Shown here: piece after piece, positions 41,749 through 53,840 of the stretch
How positions within the stretch are numbered: position 1 is the first letter of the stretch
Layout of the letters: every line of letters begins with the position of its first letter
Assembly (NCBI RefSeq): GCF_964355755.1
Contig: NC_092680.1
Location: 8,533,001 to 8,597,000, forward strand
DNA from: Antedon mediterranea
Lineage: Eukaryota; Echinodermata; Crinoidea; Comatulida; Antedonidae
Direction of reading: 5' to 3'
DNA: 64,000 nt
Notes under the pieces: generated by a model
What the model was told of the DNA's origin: nothing
What the model saw: only the letters and a program-made list of their open reading frames with translations
Databases searched by the model: none
Made by a program: the position numbers and the translations under genes

Positions 41749-43562
41749 ATGTCATGTTATAACATTATTGATGTTAATTCTGATAAAATTCCACTGTTTT
41801 ACAAAAATATGATAAAAGCCTACATAAATTATAACAGAATCTCTAAAAAACAAGGCCAACAGCCATTAAGTCGCGTGCTACAATGCATAGTGATACCGGA
41901 CCGACAGACAAACAGACCGACAGACAGACAGACCGACAGACAGACGGACCGACCGACATAGTGAACTATACTGACCGAAATTACTGAACATGTTTAAAAA
42001 TGTTGAAATGTTTAAAAACATTTATATTTTTTTAATTTACACGTGCGTAGCCTGTCACTTTTGACGTGCTCGTATAACGTAATTTCGAGTTGAAAAGTAA
42101 GTCAAGAAAACAGAAATCGGGCAAAAAGAGTGCGCAATAACACTTAACGCGCAGTGCGCGCGCAAAAATCTGCGCACTCATGGCAATTTTGTAAACGCTT
42201 AAAATTGCCTGAAACGTACTCTTATTTCATCGAAAATAAATTTTAAAAATTTTAGGCGCGCGTACGCATGCGTTACATGCGCTACGCACGTAATTGTATT
42301 GCCATTATGATGATTTATGCCCTGAAATTTATGAGTACCAAATTTTATTTAATTGTGATTCATGGTTGTTAAGATATGATTACAAACGTGATTTCGTTAA
42401 ATCGTGCGTAGACCGCGTAATTTTTTATTGCGCAACGTGAAATCATAACCACATCGATTCCTGGCCATAAGGAATATTCTGTGAAAAATTGATTTAGCTA
42501 GATTAAACTGATATCAAGATAAGGTCATAAAGCGATAAAACGCATAGTGATACCGGACCGACAGACAGACAGACAGACCGACAGACCGACAGACAGACAG
42601 ACAGACATACAGACCGACCGACATAGTGAACTATAGAGTCGCTTCCACGCGACTAAAAACCTGAAACTTATAACGATATAATGAATGAGCAACTGTGGGG
42701 AAACCACTACGTTAAACTAAAAAAAAAATCGCTTTTCTACAAGCATTGGATTGACAGTGGCATTATCAGTATTAAAGACATTGTTAATAAGAACACTTTT
42801 TTAACATCAAACGAAATACTGGTGAAACTACAATGTAAAACAAACTAGTTAAATGAGTATTTGTGCATTATTAAGGCAATACCAATTCAATGGAAACGTA
42901 TTATTAAGGAGGTAGATATTTTCAATTGTGATGATAATGATGAATTAGTTGGAACCAAGTATGAGATTAATACTACCAAACTAATATACTCATGGTTTGT
43001 GAAAGAATATTTCATTATTCCAATGTCACAACTAAAATGGGAAGAGTACTTCAATGATAACAACATTGATTGGAAAACTTCTTGGTTACGGAAAGTATGT
43101 AAAATGAAAGATAAGAAACTAGCACAATTCAATTATAAGATGTTACATAGAATACTGCCTACCAACAAACGGCTGTATCAGTGGAAAGTTAAGGAAACAC
43201 AAACGTGTGACAAATGTGGAGAAATTGAAAACGAAAATCATTTGTTTTTTAGTTGTAGATTTATTCAGAAATATTGGAGGAAAATGCTTAGTATCTTTGT
43301 AAGTTTAAATCACAATAATATATCATTTAAACAATTAATACTAGGAACGGGAGATAAGCTAATAGATTATATTTACACTTTTGCAGCATTTACTATTTAT
43401 AGAATAAAAATGTTATCTGCACTAAATAAGCCAGTGGGTAAATCTTTATGGAATTCATTTAAAAGCAATATGTTATATAACATTGAATGTGAAACATATA
43501 ACAATAAAGAAACAAGTATAGAAAAATGGGTAGCTTTAAGAAATAAGATTATGATAATATAA
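41749..43562 (+). pseudogene. LINE ORF2 C-terminal remnant (zf-RVT region)
   Basis: The first part (41749-41850) reads NSDKIPLFYKNMIKAYINYN, typical of sequence just upstream of the L1/Tx1 C-terminal domain. It resumes after the inserted element (from 42660) with NEQLWGN and KHWIDSGI, then AIPIQW and the zinc-binding motif CDKCGEIENENHLFFSC (43207-43257). There is an in-frame TAG at 42846-42848. The endonuclease and the reverse transcriptase core are absent. The frame left of the insert joins the frame on the right exactly if a 5-bp A-tract duplication is removed. It is dead. Confidence 0.8.
41851..42654 (+). mobile_element. 804-bp microsatellite-bearing element, copy 1 (nested in LINE)
   Basis: Starts CAAGGCCAACAG and ends CCACGCGACT, flanked by AAAAA on both sides. 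Near each end is the same cassette: CGCATAGTGATACC or TGCATAGTGATACC, then a GACA/GACC tetranucleotide run, then GACATAGTGAACTATA. The ends share AGTCGCGTG in inverted orientation. The core between is rich in CG and GCGC words (GCGCGCAAAAA, GCGCGCGTACGCATGCG). It is about 95% identical by eye to 62334-63074. No open frame of note. Confidence 0.85.
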
Positions 43563-43937
43563 TTTCTAATTTGATACGATTAACTGAAAAAGAATTACAG
43601 TGATACGGGTTACTGGTGGTACTGAGCTATTATTGTTTTTTTTTTTATCATGTATATAAATATATTGTATAATCCGGGTTGTAAAATGAAAACAAACAAA
43701 TGAAAATGTGTGAACTATTTTAAAACGGGATAGATGACAATGATGATCCTGTCAAGTGTATAACAAAATATACGAAAATTAATGAAAAAAGGAGTAATAC
43801 AGAATTCATATATGTAAAAATGTTACTTATGAACTGTAACGACATTTACAAGTTAAATAATACGATTTTATGTAATATGAGATAATATGAATGTGAATAA
43901 AAGTGGTGTTTGCGCCACAAAAGAGAAAAAAAAAATT

Positions 43938-44452
43938 ACTATTTATAGAATAAAAATGTTATCTGCACTAAATAAGCCAGTGGGTAAATCTTTATGGAAT
44001 TCATTTAAAAGCAATATGTTATATAACATTGAATGTGAAACATATAACAATAAAGAAACAAGTATAGAAAAATGGGTAGCTTTAAGAAATAAGATTATGA
44101 TAATATAATTTCTAATTTGATACGATTAACCGAAAAAGAATTACAGTGATACGGGTTACTGGTGGTACTGAGCTATTATTGTTTTTTTATCATGTATATA
44201 AATATATTGTATAATCCGGGTTGTAAAATGAAAACAAACAAATGAAAATGTGTGAACTATTTTAAAACGGGATAGATGATAATGATGATCCTGTCAAGTG
44301 TATAACAAAATATAAGAAAATTAATGAAAAAAGGAGTAATACAGAATTCATATATGTAAAAATGTTACAAGTTAAATAATACGATTTTATGTAATATGAG
44401 ATAATATGAATGTGAATAAAAGTGGTGTTTGCGCCACAAAAGAGAAAAAAAA
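43938..44452 (+). mobile_element. second LINE 3' copy (dimer unit 2)
   Basis: Repeats 43393-43935 from ACTATTTATAGAATAAAAATG through the stop codon, 3' UTR, hairpin and A-run. It has a handful of substitutions and a roughly 25-bp deletion (TTATGAACTGTAACGACATT missing). The 73-codon open frame here (43887-44108) is just the ORF2 tail read through the junction. Confidence 0.85.
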
Positions 44453-44519
44453 AACTATTCAGACCTTAGTTGTGCTGACGATTCTGAATGCGCGAGTGCT
44501 ATGCCTACTTGTAGATAGT

Positions 44520-44690
44520 CCCAGTCTAGGCTAGGTAGAAATGCTAGAAAGAAAAGGTTGTGGGACGCAGTTTAAAACACAAATGAAGACAAGTAAGGGC
44601 AGGTAGTCAAGCCTATGTAAAATTAACATTCTTTTTTATACTAAATAGAAAATTTAGATAGCAGAAATGTTGTGATATTGCTTTTGAGCT
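44520..44690 (+). pseudogene. decayed copy of the TLR gene 3' end
   Basis: GGTTGTGGGACGCAG followed by about 55 bp nearly identical to the end of the TLR coding exon and its 3' UTR (40640-40712; shared TTTAAAACACAAATGAAGAC, GGCAGGTAGTCAAGCCTATG). Similarity fades on both sides. It is a remnant of a duplicated TLR gene or gene end. The LINE at 41722-44462 ends about 60 bp before it. Confidence 0.75.
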
Positions 44691-44699
44691 ATTATGTCT

Positions 44700-46808
44700 A
44701 TTGAATTGTTGTCCTCATAATATTGTAATATCATGTTTCTCCCCACCATGCTGAGCTCCATTCGCTTGCTGTTAATGAAAGCATTAATTTCAAACTGCTT
44801 ACCATCATCAACCAGGGTGTTGGATTAGCGCAAACTTATTTATTAATACTGTATATATATATATATATTACCAAGTATATTCGTCTAATATTACCTCCCT
44901 TGATAATACCATACTCTTTCTTCCAGACTTAAATAGCCCGCCTCGGCGACGTAGAACAAGCATTTTTTATGAAAAAAATGTCACGACATAGAAAGAAAGT
45001 TAAAATAATGAACCAATAGAAAAATCTTGCAAGTAGCACTTTACTGGTGGCGATGTTATAACGACGTATAGTTGCTAACATAAAATATCATGCTTTGTAC
45101 TCAATTGTCTCGACTGATTTCTCTGTCTATCACCCTCTATTATTTTATCATTGCAGAGAGTGTAAAGAAGGCGCGTGTTATAAAATCTGATGGGTCACGT
45201 GATGATCATCCGAGGCTCTTACGTATTTCACTTTAGGCCTTGCCTAGTTTATGTATGCCTGATTATGTACCTAGTATAGAAGGCCGCAGCTATTGATTAG
45301 AGGATACATTTGTTTTCGTGTGAAAATTACGTTCATATGTTGAAATTTAGGAGCTTCAGTTACTACGTATTTCTATATTCCATCATTAGCGCCATCTATA
45401 GTTTTGACATACTTCCATAAAACCTTCCGCTATTTCATTTTTCTATAGCTATGCTATTTACGTAGTATTAGATCAATATAACTGTAACATAAAATCAAGA
45501 AATGTATAATTATGAAGACAGCGTGAAAGATATCAATATTGCTAAAGATGTTAAAATTAAGTTTAAATTGCTTCAAAAAGTTTTGATTTTGGACAAAATT
45601 TTTATTTGTGTTAGTGCCTTCAAGGTACAAAACTTTTTTTTTCTCGCCCCAATTTTTGGAAAAAATTAGGGAGCAGTGGATGACAGCAAACAATCAATTT
45701 TTTATGTTCGATAAATAAACGATTACAACCTTTTACAACAACCGCCAAAAAATTATAAACAACATTGACAAATAAGAAGCATTTTAATTATTTCAATCAC
45801 AATAGGCCAAATTCATAAATTATGAGGTGAGTGAAAATAACCCCAAAAACATGAACATTAACATTGAAGAACAACTTAGCTGTTGAAATGTAGTCAAAAC
45901 CGTTATACAGTCTCACATGTGTTTCATGTGTGGTCCTAGTAGGCCTATCATAGTCAGAAGCCTAACCCTAACCTAACATAGTCCATGCAGCACATGGGTC
46001 GAGTAGTTACAGCACCAATCATCGGGTGAATATCGACTTACTCAACTCGTAGAAATGTGAAATGGAATTTATCAGTTTTCTAACATTAGGTCACTCTTGT
46101 GATTAAAAAACATAATAGGATAAATATTTTTTAAAGAAGGGTAAGAAAATTCCTGAAATATAATACTGTAACCTTATTTGGGCATCTGATTACCCATCTC
46201 ATCTGGATAAACTATTAAATAAATTATGTATTATTTTTTGGTTGTTAATAAATACTTGTAAGTGTGGAATACCGCAACAAAATAGGCTTACTCGATAATA
46301 GCCCTAATGAATGGATTATTGTTGGATTCATTCAGTTTTGACATTTTAATTGACTCATATCGTTTGTGGGTTTACGTACGCTATTCTTTACTAGAGGTAT
46401 CGATGGCACATACTTGTACCCTCTTGAAACATTATAACAATTAAATGAAGCCTGGTGTAACTTGTGAGAGACCAATGAAACAATCAACGACAACGATTCA
46501 GAGTTAATCGTCTTCAAAAGTATAATCATTAATTGGGAATAAGGATATCAACAGTCTACGATTAATTTTAATGATCTTATTTTAACAATATAGAATTAAT
46601 TAATCCGTATTACATATACATACATAAGGAGACAGCAGGGTAAACCAAAATAAAATGGAAAGGGTTTAAAACGAGAATGTCTACAGCCTAGTATATGTTG
46701 TGTACAATTAAAAATGAATTGAATTGAACAGCGACACATCGTCTTTCTGAGGTTAGCTGTTTAACAATGCAGCACAGTGCCGTATACATAGCCGATTACA
46801 TCACGTAA
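44700..46808. other. intergenic, no gene seen
   Basis: No coding signal. The open frames at 45454-45693 and 46332-46529 (-) have no motif. A short (TA)n lies at about 44852-44867. Confidence 0.4.
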
Positions 46809-48259
46809 CTAGAAATCCACTCCGAGAGTGCATACCTCCGCCTACTGTAACATTCCCCTGCATAAGATTTCTCCAGAAAATATATTTTTTTTTGTGTGTC
46901 TTGATGCTGTGTGTGATTAGGCTAATTTCACTACAACCATGTGAATGCGAGTTTGATGTAATGGTTATTTATTCAGTCTTTCACAGTTTAGATCCTGGTT
47001 CAATTATTTCTGCTGATGACCTTTTTTTTCGTCATCATTATTTTTTTTAATAATTTATTTATTGTTTTTTAAATTATTATTAATACTTCATATTTTATTT
47101 ATTTTTCACTATGATCCTAAGCACAACACATGTTCTGACGGAAACCTACCTGTAGACAATGAGTAATAAATATTTATGTGGATTGTGATCTTGACCTTTT
47201 AAATTATTTAATTAGTAATTAAATTTAAAAAAAATTTAATTAGCTTTTTTTTCCAATTTAGTATAATTCATTTAAAAATAGAAATGTTGGGGTTTTTTAC
47301 CTATTTAAAGAAGATACAAAAAATTAAGGTCAAAATATTCAAAATTTGCCAGATCAAAGTAATATTAAAGTTGTTCACTTTAAGTCGAAACTCGTCACGG
47401 TTGTGAAGGTGTTTTCACACAGATCGCGAGGAAGTTTATGATTGATTATGCATACAGAGTAGCCAAACAAACGCATTGCATTATGGGATATGTTTCGATC
47501 GAAAACTAAATTTTTGAACAAAAAACGTCTGTATTTTAGTTAAATGAATCTTTTTTTTTTTTTTTTTAAATTAGTCAAAGGGACAATACATCTTTAATAT
47601 TAGTGATGATATCAGCTGATTTTGATCATCTGATCAATTAACCATGCAGGGCCGTACCACTTAACTGAGATGTAAGTTTTACATAATGAAATAAACAATT
47701 ACACATATGATGGTGTTAAAAAAATGTTGCAAATAGTAAAAGAATAACATTATTTATATCAACGAACAATGTTTTACGTTGACTAACAATAGAACAAATA
47801 TTAACTTTGAAAATTGTAAGAAAAAAGTCAAAGAGGTGCGATCTGTTCCCTATAGTATAATGGACGAGCCCGTCAAAACAAGCGGGTGAATTTTTTTTTA
47901 AATGGGTACTTGTATCAAAAAACCTGTACATTAAATCAAAGTATGTTTAAAAATTACAAATCACACATTATCTTGTACAAAAATGAAGTTTTTTGGACAA
48001 GTAATTCGTGAGAAAATGCCATTTTAGTTTACTTGTTACGTCAAGACTGATCAGTTAGCTGGTCTGTAAATTAAAACTAAAAAGTTGTCCAGAATTTGGA
48101 TATTGTTCCGAATTGCCTCCAACATGTAAGGAGTGGTCATTGACTGGTGGTTTCAATTTGGTAAAGATCTGGCAAAAACTTTTTGAGTAATCCTGCTAAC
48201 AAACAAACCGACAGACATACGCTACCGACTATACCATAACCTCCTTGGCGGAGGTAATA
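46809..48259 (-). mobile_element. long repeat family, copy B (interrupted)
   Basis: Inverted relative to copy A. The left end carries CACTCCGAGAGTG then ACCTCCGCC, and the right end CCTCCTTGGCGGAGGT, so ACCTCCGCC/GGCGGAGGT are inverted near the two ends. Blocks at 46810-46985, 47770-47940 and 47943-48230 match copy A in order. A TTAA MITE (about 47330-47597) sits within it, so the family is older than that insertion. Confidence 0.7.
47330..47597 (-). mobile_element. TTAA-type MITE, nested, partial
   Basis: Reverse-orientation copy of the 30957-31509 element. It ends GGACAATACATCT (47581-47593) then TTAA, with shared blocks such as ATCAAAGTAATATTAAAG and CATTGCATTATGGGATATG. The other terminus is not recognisable. 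Confidence 0.7.
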
Positions 48260-48280
48260 AAGTTTGAATCCCATTTCTTG

Positions 48281-48380
48281 GACGCAACACATAGATATTA
48301 ACGAATTGACCAATCACGACGACATTGATCGTCCCAACGGTTGCTTGTGATTGGTCAACTCCCTTGCAATGTGTTGCGTC
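48281..48380. repeat. foldback repeat, GACGCAACACAT ends
   Basis: Outer arms GACGCAACACAT / ATGTGTTGCGTC and inner arms TTGACCAATCAC / GTGATTGGTCAA are nested inverted repeats within 100 bp. Probably a small MITE or snapback; no TSD identified. Confidence 0.7.
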
Positions 48381-48942
48381 TACGTGTGATTCCGCTGCGT
48401 TCACACAGTGCATACAGTCTCTATAAGAATTTCACTGATATTCAATTCCATTTATTATATCATTTGCATACAATACATATAATACAATTGTGTTTGCTTT
48501 GAGAAAAATAAAATAAAACAACTACGGTATGACACAGGTAATATTTCTTTAGCCATCTTACTGTCATAGTTCATTGCACTAAATAATTCAATTTCACAAA
48601 TTTAACTAGAATTCAAATTCTGTATATTATTTGTAAAAGGTAATTTGTGCCAATTGAGATTATCAATGATGCTGTTTTTTATTTGGTAGTGGCACAATTC
48701 GACGCAACTATAGTCTACTTTTAATTTTTTTTTTAGTATAACCGGTACATTCTCATATTGGGCATACCACAGATATTAATATTAAATATCTAGTATTAAT
48801 TAGGCATAATGTTTAACAACAATTTTGGTAGCCTATTGACCATTTTTAATATCCGCTATTAATTATTAATCATTCATTGGAAATACGTACTGCTTATGGT
48901 TTGTTATGTTACGTTGTTAATGATTTGAATAATTTACTGATC

Positions 48943-49086
48943 TTAAGCTCTGTCTACACTATCAAATTTTATGTGAAAAAAAAATGTGATGTGGCCATAT
49001 ATGAACATGATGATGCTATTATTACCATATTTGGGCACATCACACTTTTTTGCTCGAAACTGTTTGATAGTGTAGACATGGCTTTA
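48943..49086. mobile_element. 138-bp MITE with TTA TSD (PIF/Harbinger-like)
   Basis: Element 48946-49083 with ends AGCTCTGTCTACACTATCAA and its inverse (2 mismatches over 21 bp), flanked by TTA on both sides. A 3-bp TTA duplication fits PIF/Harbinger. The interior is also largely self-complementary (AAATGTGATGTG / CACATCACACTTTT). The open frame 48877-49098 is an accident of this element. Confidence 0.8.
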
Positions 49087-50327
49087 GATTGGCATTAACA
49101 TGGTAAATATCTGAATAAATTATATTAATTAGTAATTTTCATCAGGTACAGGCCAGATTATTAAATCGTGAACAACCTTGAGTTAATTACAATAACGAGG
49201 AACAAATTCGTTTAGTTAATTGGAGGAATACTTTTTAGATAATTGCCTGACCTCAATTAATTGTTATTAACATTCATTACTCACAGTTTTCTCGGATTAA
49301 TGTCAAAGATTCGCTGAGTTAATTATCTAATATTAATTTTCTAATCCAACTTTACATTATTGATCATGGTACAAACTTACGATACCATTAAGTATACGTA
49401 TATAGCACCTTCAACTATCATCAACTATCTTAAGATATTAAACAAAATTGATTATAATGCTTTTTAACGTGATGAAAATTAAAACGGAATATAGCATTAC
49501 CGGTATTAGTCGATTTTCGCATGCACGCACAAACACGCTTTCATTTCGGAATTAAACTAAAACTAAATAACATTTTCCAGACTCATCGTTTCATTTTGTA
49601 AGGTCACTTCACCTTATTCCCAAATTCACCCAATCCTCCGTACTGTATCTTAGTTTGCGCAGTATCTTATGACCATCCGGTGACGTAGTCTCACATGTTG
49701 ATCACATGTTGCAACTGTATCATAGGTAATTATTATAAATATTCTCTTCAACTACTTCCTTGCTGTTTTGAATTTATCGTTTTGATTTTGCTTATTTATA
49801 TCTCCATTGAGATCATATCCAGCCATCTGCTTGTTATTGTCGTACCCTAGATACTATGGAGAACCGTCTACCAAATTACAGTTACATTTTCTTTAAATGT
49901 ACAAGCATGTAGTATAAACCTTCCTGTTTTTTTTTTAGGGTGTTCAACTTGTCGTAATGTAAGTAATGAATATAAAACAATATTGTTGTCTAACAACGAG
50001 TCAGTGTGCCAGCAACCTTGGTTATTATTATCCATTGATTTCTACGAGGGACTAATTGCACGATGTATCACTAATGAACCTCGTTAACTGCTAATTAACA
50101 GGATTCATCACATCAGATAGGCCCACTAAAACAACTACTAAACCATACCGATGGCATCAGATGGTAACTATATGTGTACGATGTCAGCAGTACGAACAAA
50201 AATAACAAAAACATTGATAATAATACTTAATAGCCTACCACCACCCAAAAACAAGGATGATGTTGTAAGCCCATTACTTAATGGTGCTATATGACCATAG
50301 ATGTCAAATTAAAAAAGCATTGATAAT

Positions 50328-50437
50328 AACCCTACCCCTACCCTTACCAACCACCCCTACCCTTACACACCACCCCTAACCTTCACCACCCCTAACCTTC
50401 ATCACCCCTACCCTTACAAACCACCCCCATCCCTTTC
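50328..50437. repeat. C-rich tract of degenerate CCCTA/CCCTAACC units
   Basis: About 110 bp made of variants of ACCCCTACCCTTACC and ACCCCTAACCTTCACC. It is strikingly C-rich on the + strand in a genome of about 30% GC. The - strand has many GGG runs and could form G-quadruplexes. Confidence 0.85.
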
Positions 50438-50639
50438 CGTAAAACGGAAATAACCTATTTGTTAAAATATTATTCTCAGTTTCCAGTTAAGCTTGAAGAC
50501 CAGAATAATACATTTAACCTTTAACATATGACATAAAACATTACAGTAACATTGATAACGGTCCGTTGAAAATCAAGGAGTCATTTTGTATAAACCCTCT
50601 TTTTTAATGGTTCTATAACCTTGATATATCCACAGTATC

Positions 50640-51230
50640 ATTCATTATTCATTATTTTCATTTATTTATTTATTCATTTCCCAACCAACAGTGAGCTCAT
50701 GGTTCACCACTTACAGGAGGGAACACAGACAAACACGAACATATACAATAACAAACATTAAACTAAACTACAAACAATGTTACGAAACTGACGGAAATTA
50801 TTACTAAAGATATCTAACTCAGGGTTTCTTAAAGTAAAAGAATTATAAGTTTGACTTAATCTACTAATAAAACCATTTTTTTAAACATTTACTCTACTAA
50901 AAGGAATATGAAAAGTAGTATTTCTTCTAAGACGACGACTAGGGACTCTAAGATAAAAATTACTAACTAAGTTACAGTCAAATAAAGAATTAATACATTT
51001 ATACAAAAAAACAAGATCAAAAAAGGTTCTACGAGACTCAGGAGATCGGACATGTGGTAAAATACCACAATACCAGAAACGTACACAAGATTACAAGCAA
51101 TACACAACAAATGGGCGTTAGAATGGTCGAAACTTCAAGAAATTAAACATTAAAAAGCAGAAAAACGTTTTGAAGCGTATAACAAACATTGCAGTAATAA
51201 TAACCCTACTTAAGCAAGGAAGTACAAAAT
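50640..51230 (-). mobile_element. 5'-truncated non-LTR retrotransposon (Jockey/CR1-like)
   Basis: Reading the - strand: a degraded ORF2 C-terminus, a short 3' UTR and an (AAATA)n-like tail at 50640-50680. The tail position defines the orientation. The left (5') boundary is uncertain. Confidence 0.6.
50758..51060 (-). pseudogene. reverse transcriptase C-terminal fragment
   Basis: The - strand reads RSPESRRTFFDLVFLYKCIN, then SLFDCNLVSNFYLRVPSRR, RRNTTFHIPFSRVNV, a stop (50881-50883), then SRLSQTYNS and DIFSNNFRQFR before the terminal TAA at 50758-50760. This pattern (FF.LY.C.N...FD......Y...VP.R..R....F..P..R.N) is typical of the region after the RT thumb in Jockey/CR1-group elements. One in-frame stop and no catalytic core: dead. 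Confidence 0.65.
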
Positions 51231-53840
51231 CCCTTTTTTCCAAAAATGGTTTGACCTTTGACTCGCTGTACTGCAATTAATTATATTAAAACCTGAATAG
51301 TATTTTCTTAAGGACGCCACCTATCGGACAGGGCCGTATTGTCATGGCCCTGTAAGTTGACTTTGTAATGAAATTAAAGTGAAGTGTCAATCAGGGTAAT
51401 TAGCAAGCATTGATGACTTAATGAATGACCAACGACACAATTGCACTAATCAAATAAAAAAGGAATTAAGTAACTGACAGTTTTTATTATGACATCTCCG
51501 CTAATAAGGTTATTCTTTTTTTAGTTTAGTTTTTATTTTTTTTAGATCTACACGGATATGTAATTCAATAAGTAATTAAGAACCAACATCATAGTTTTAA
51601 ATATTTTCATGTGATTATTGTTTTAAAATGTATTCATAAGTTGAACAAAATTTGTCGAATAGTTAGTTAAACACAATCACATGCAGGTATACATTTTTGC
51701 TATTTTAACATTTCCTATCGAAATGTACAATAAAAAGGTGACCAAAAAACAATACTGAAATACCATATCTTCAATGCAAAAGATGAAACAAAATAATATA
51801 AATAGTTGTGAAGTTAATATACTAGGAGAAATATGCATTAATGTACTTGCTAAATCCAAGTAGATTTTTTATCAGAATATGCTGGTAACATGCAATCAAT
51901 GATCTTTATCAATCTTTAAAATTCAGCCACAAATATTATATTAGAAATGTTATTGTAACGCCGGCATCAGAATCATTTATATACCTGTGTGAAGAGAAAC
52001 CAGCCTTATATTAGGAATAGCAACAGATAATAGTATAATGTTAACACAGGGTTAAGTTAGCTTCAATTTGCGCTAATCTATTTATAATTGCAATTCTAAA
52101 ACTCTTGGTCATTCACTGGTCACAGTAGGGTATCAACTTTTGGATGTACTTAATGCGTATAACACTATACCAATCAGGCTCACAGTTGATGTTTCACTTT
52201 ATTATCTTAAAACACATTTATAAATCGATATAATAGAGAAAATAGGGAACATGCTGAGTAGTGCATTGATTTCTACTAATTAACATCTTGACTTCACTAG
52301 CGTTCAATTAACGTTTGGTTTTGAATGCGCAGTATTAAATAATTATTCCTAGCTATTTGAATTGTATTACATAAAATACTTTTATTGAAAATGTGCTATA
52401 TAGCCACTGGTATAATCTAATTATGATAGTTATTTATATTTTATATAAATTGATTGATAGTATTGTACAGTATGAAAGTGCTTTTTTTAGTTCAACGAGA
52501 AAAATTTTCTTCTCAAAAAAGTTTCTCTATCTAGTGGACGGAAGGTCGAAACAATTATTTGACTTTTCTATTCCTTGGCCTACTAACTCAATATTAATAC
52601 GGTAATGACTATGAAATGAATGCGTATCATTTTACGTATTCTTATATCGCATATATTTTTTGTGTATTATTATAAACCCCTCAATCACGTACGACACGGC
52701 ATTTTGTGGTTTGTAATTCAAAATATTCACGAGAATCCGTGTGTAATTTTAAGTTAGAAGTAATGCTATAAAGCATTAAATATGTATTTAGAAGAATGTG
52801 ACTATTATATAAAGATAAAAATCTTATAGCGTCCTATATTTCAATAAAAAATTAATTACTTATGTATACATAATCGTTTTAATGACAGCAATTGTCAACA
52901 CTACTGGGCTCATAATTAAATACAGTACGAGCCAATAAAAGGAGATAAATAAAATAAATTATTATTAATAGTTGTTTTTATGTGTGCTTTTTATGTTTTA
53001 ACGAAGCTAATGATAATAGAACATGCAGTGAATACAGGTTTCCTAGCCAGAACGATTTAATTGGTGAAGCCCTTATTAGCTAAAAACAGGAAACTATCTT
53101 ATAATAAGTCTCAAATAAAGTAAGCATTAAATCTTACACAATGCTGAATTAGCATTGTATAATTACGTTAGAGAAGTGGGTTAAGGAAGCTAACAGATTA
53201 ACACAGTCCTTGTTTAACATTCAGGGTCTTCCATTAGGACTAACCAGTTAAATCCTCTTCAGACAATCAAGTTTCTTAGCCTGTCACTTTGACACACGTC
53301 AAACTTAACTTTACAAAGAGCCATGATTTCACATACAGTACAAATAATAGGCTAGGTATCTTCACCTTCTCAAATAGAGAATTATTGTCATAGTCGAGTC
53401 TTTGGTGTCTGTTAAATGAGGCGTATTTATTAAACGAGTTTTACAAATCCTAACACTTGCCATCTACTGAAGATGTCTGTGACCAGACAGATTTGTATGC
53501 CTGGCGCCAGGCAGCCTCATTTTTCAATGCTTTTAATTCTATTGAATAAAAAAAGATTTTAACTCGTTAGCCGCCTACCAAATCAATGTTATAATGCCCT
53601 CTTCATTTAAGAAAACACTTTCCCGTTATATATAACTGTGTTAAAGTTTGTGTTTTCTAACTAATTAGACTAATTACTTACTTGGAACAGAAAACACATC
53701 TTATAATGCAGGTTATTGTTAGGGTAAAGAGAAATAAATTTGCTAGACAATCACGTTAATATAATGTGTAATTTGTATTATGAATGTGATGATTTATTTA
53801 TTTAATATAAAATATAAATCCAAAGGCAAAATACTGAAAA
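51231..53840. other. intergenic, no gene seen
   Basis: AT-rich DNA with no convincing coding sequence. The open frames at 51677-51859 (-) and 52393-52605 (+) have no motif. Confidence 0.4.

Larger units (their letters stand above)
41722..44462 (+). mobile_element. L1/Tx1-like LINE, head-to-tail dimer in one TSD
   Basis: AACTATTCAG at 41722-41731 and 44453-44462 bounds the whole insertion. Inside, a 5'-truncated ORF2 C-terminus runs from 41732, is interrupted by a foreign 804-bp element (41851-42654), resumes and ends with a 3' hairpin (GTGGTG/CGCCAC) and A-run near 43932. A second, more truncated copy of the same 3' part follows at once (43938-44452) and ends in the same hairpin plus A-run. 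A single TSD around both copies indicates one integration event, or later exchange within the element. Confidence 0.75.

Noticed and set aside
42861-43562. A 233-residue gene starting at ATG 42861
   Set aside because: It is the tail of LINE ORF2; the apparent start exists only because of the in-frame TAG at 42846, and coding similarity continues upstream of it.
40950-48259. Classification of the long repeat family as a tRNA-derived SINE
   Set aside because: No A/B boxes were recognised, the shared sequence exceeds 500 bp and both ends carry inverted motifs, so a SINE label is not supported.
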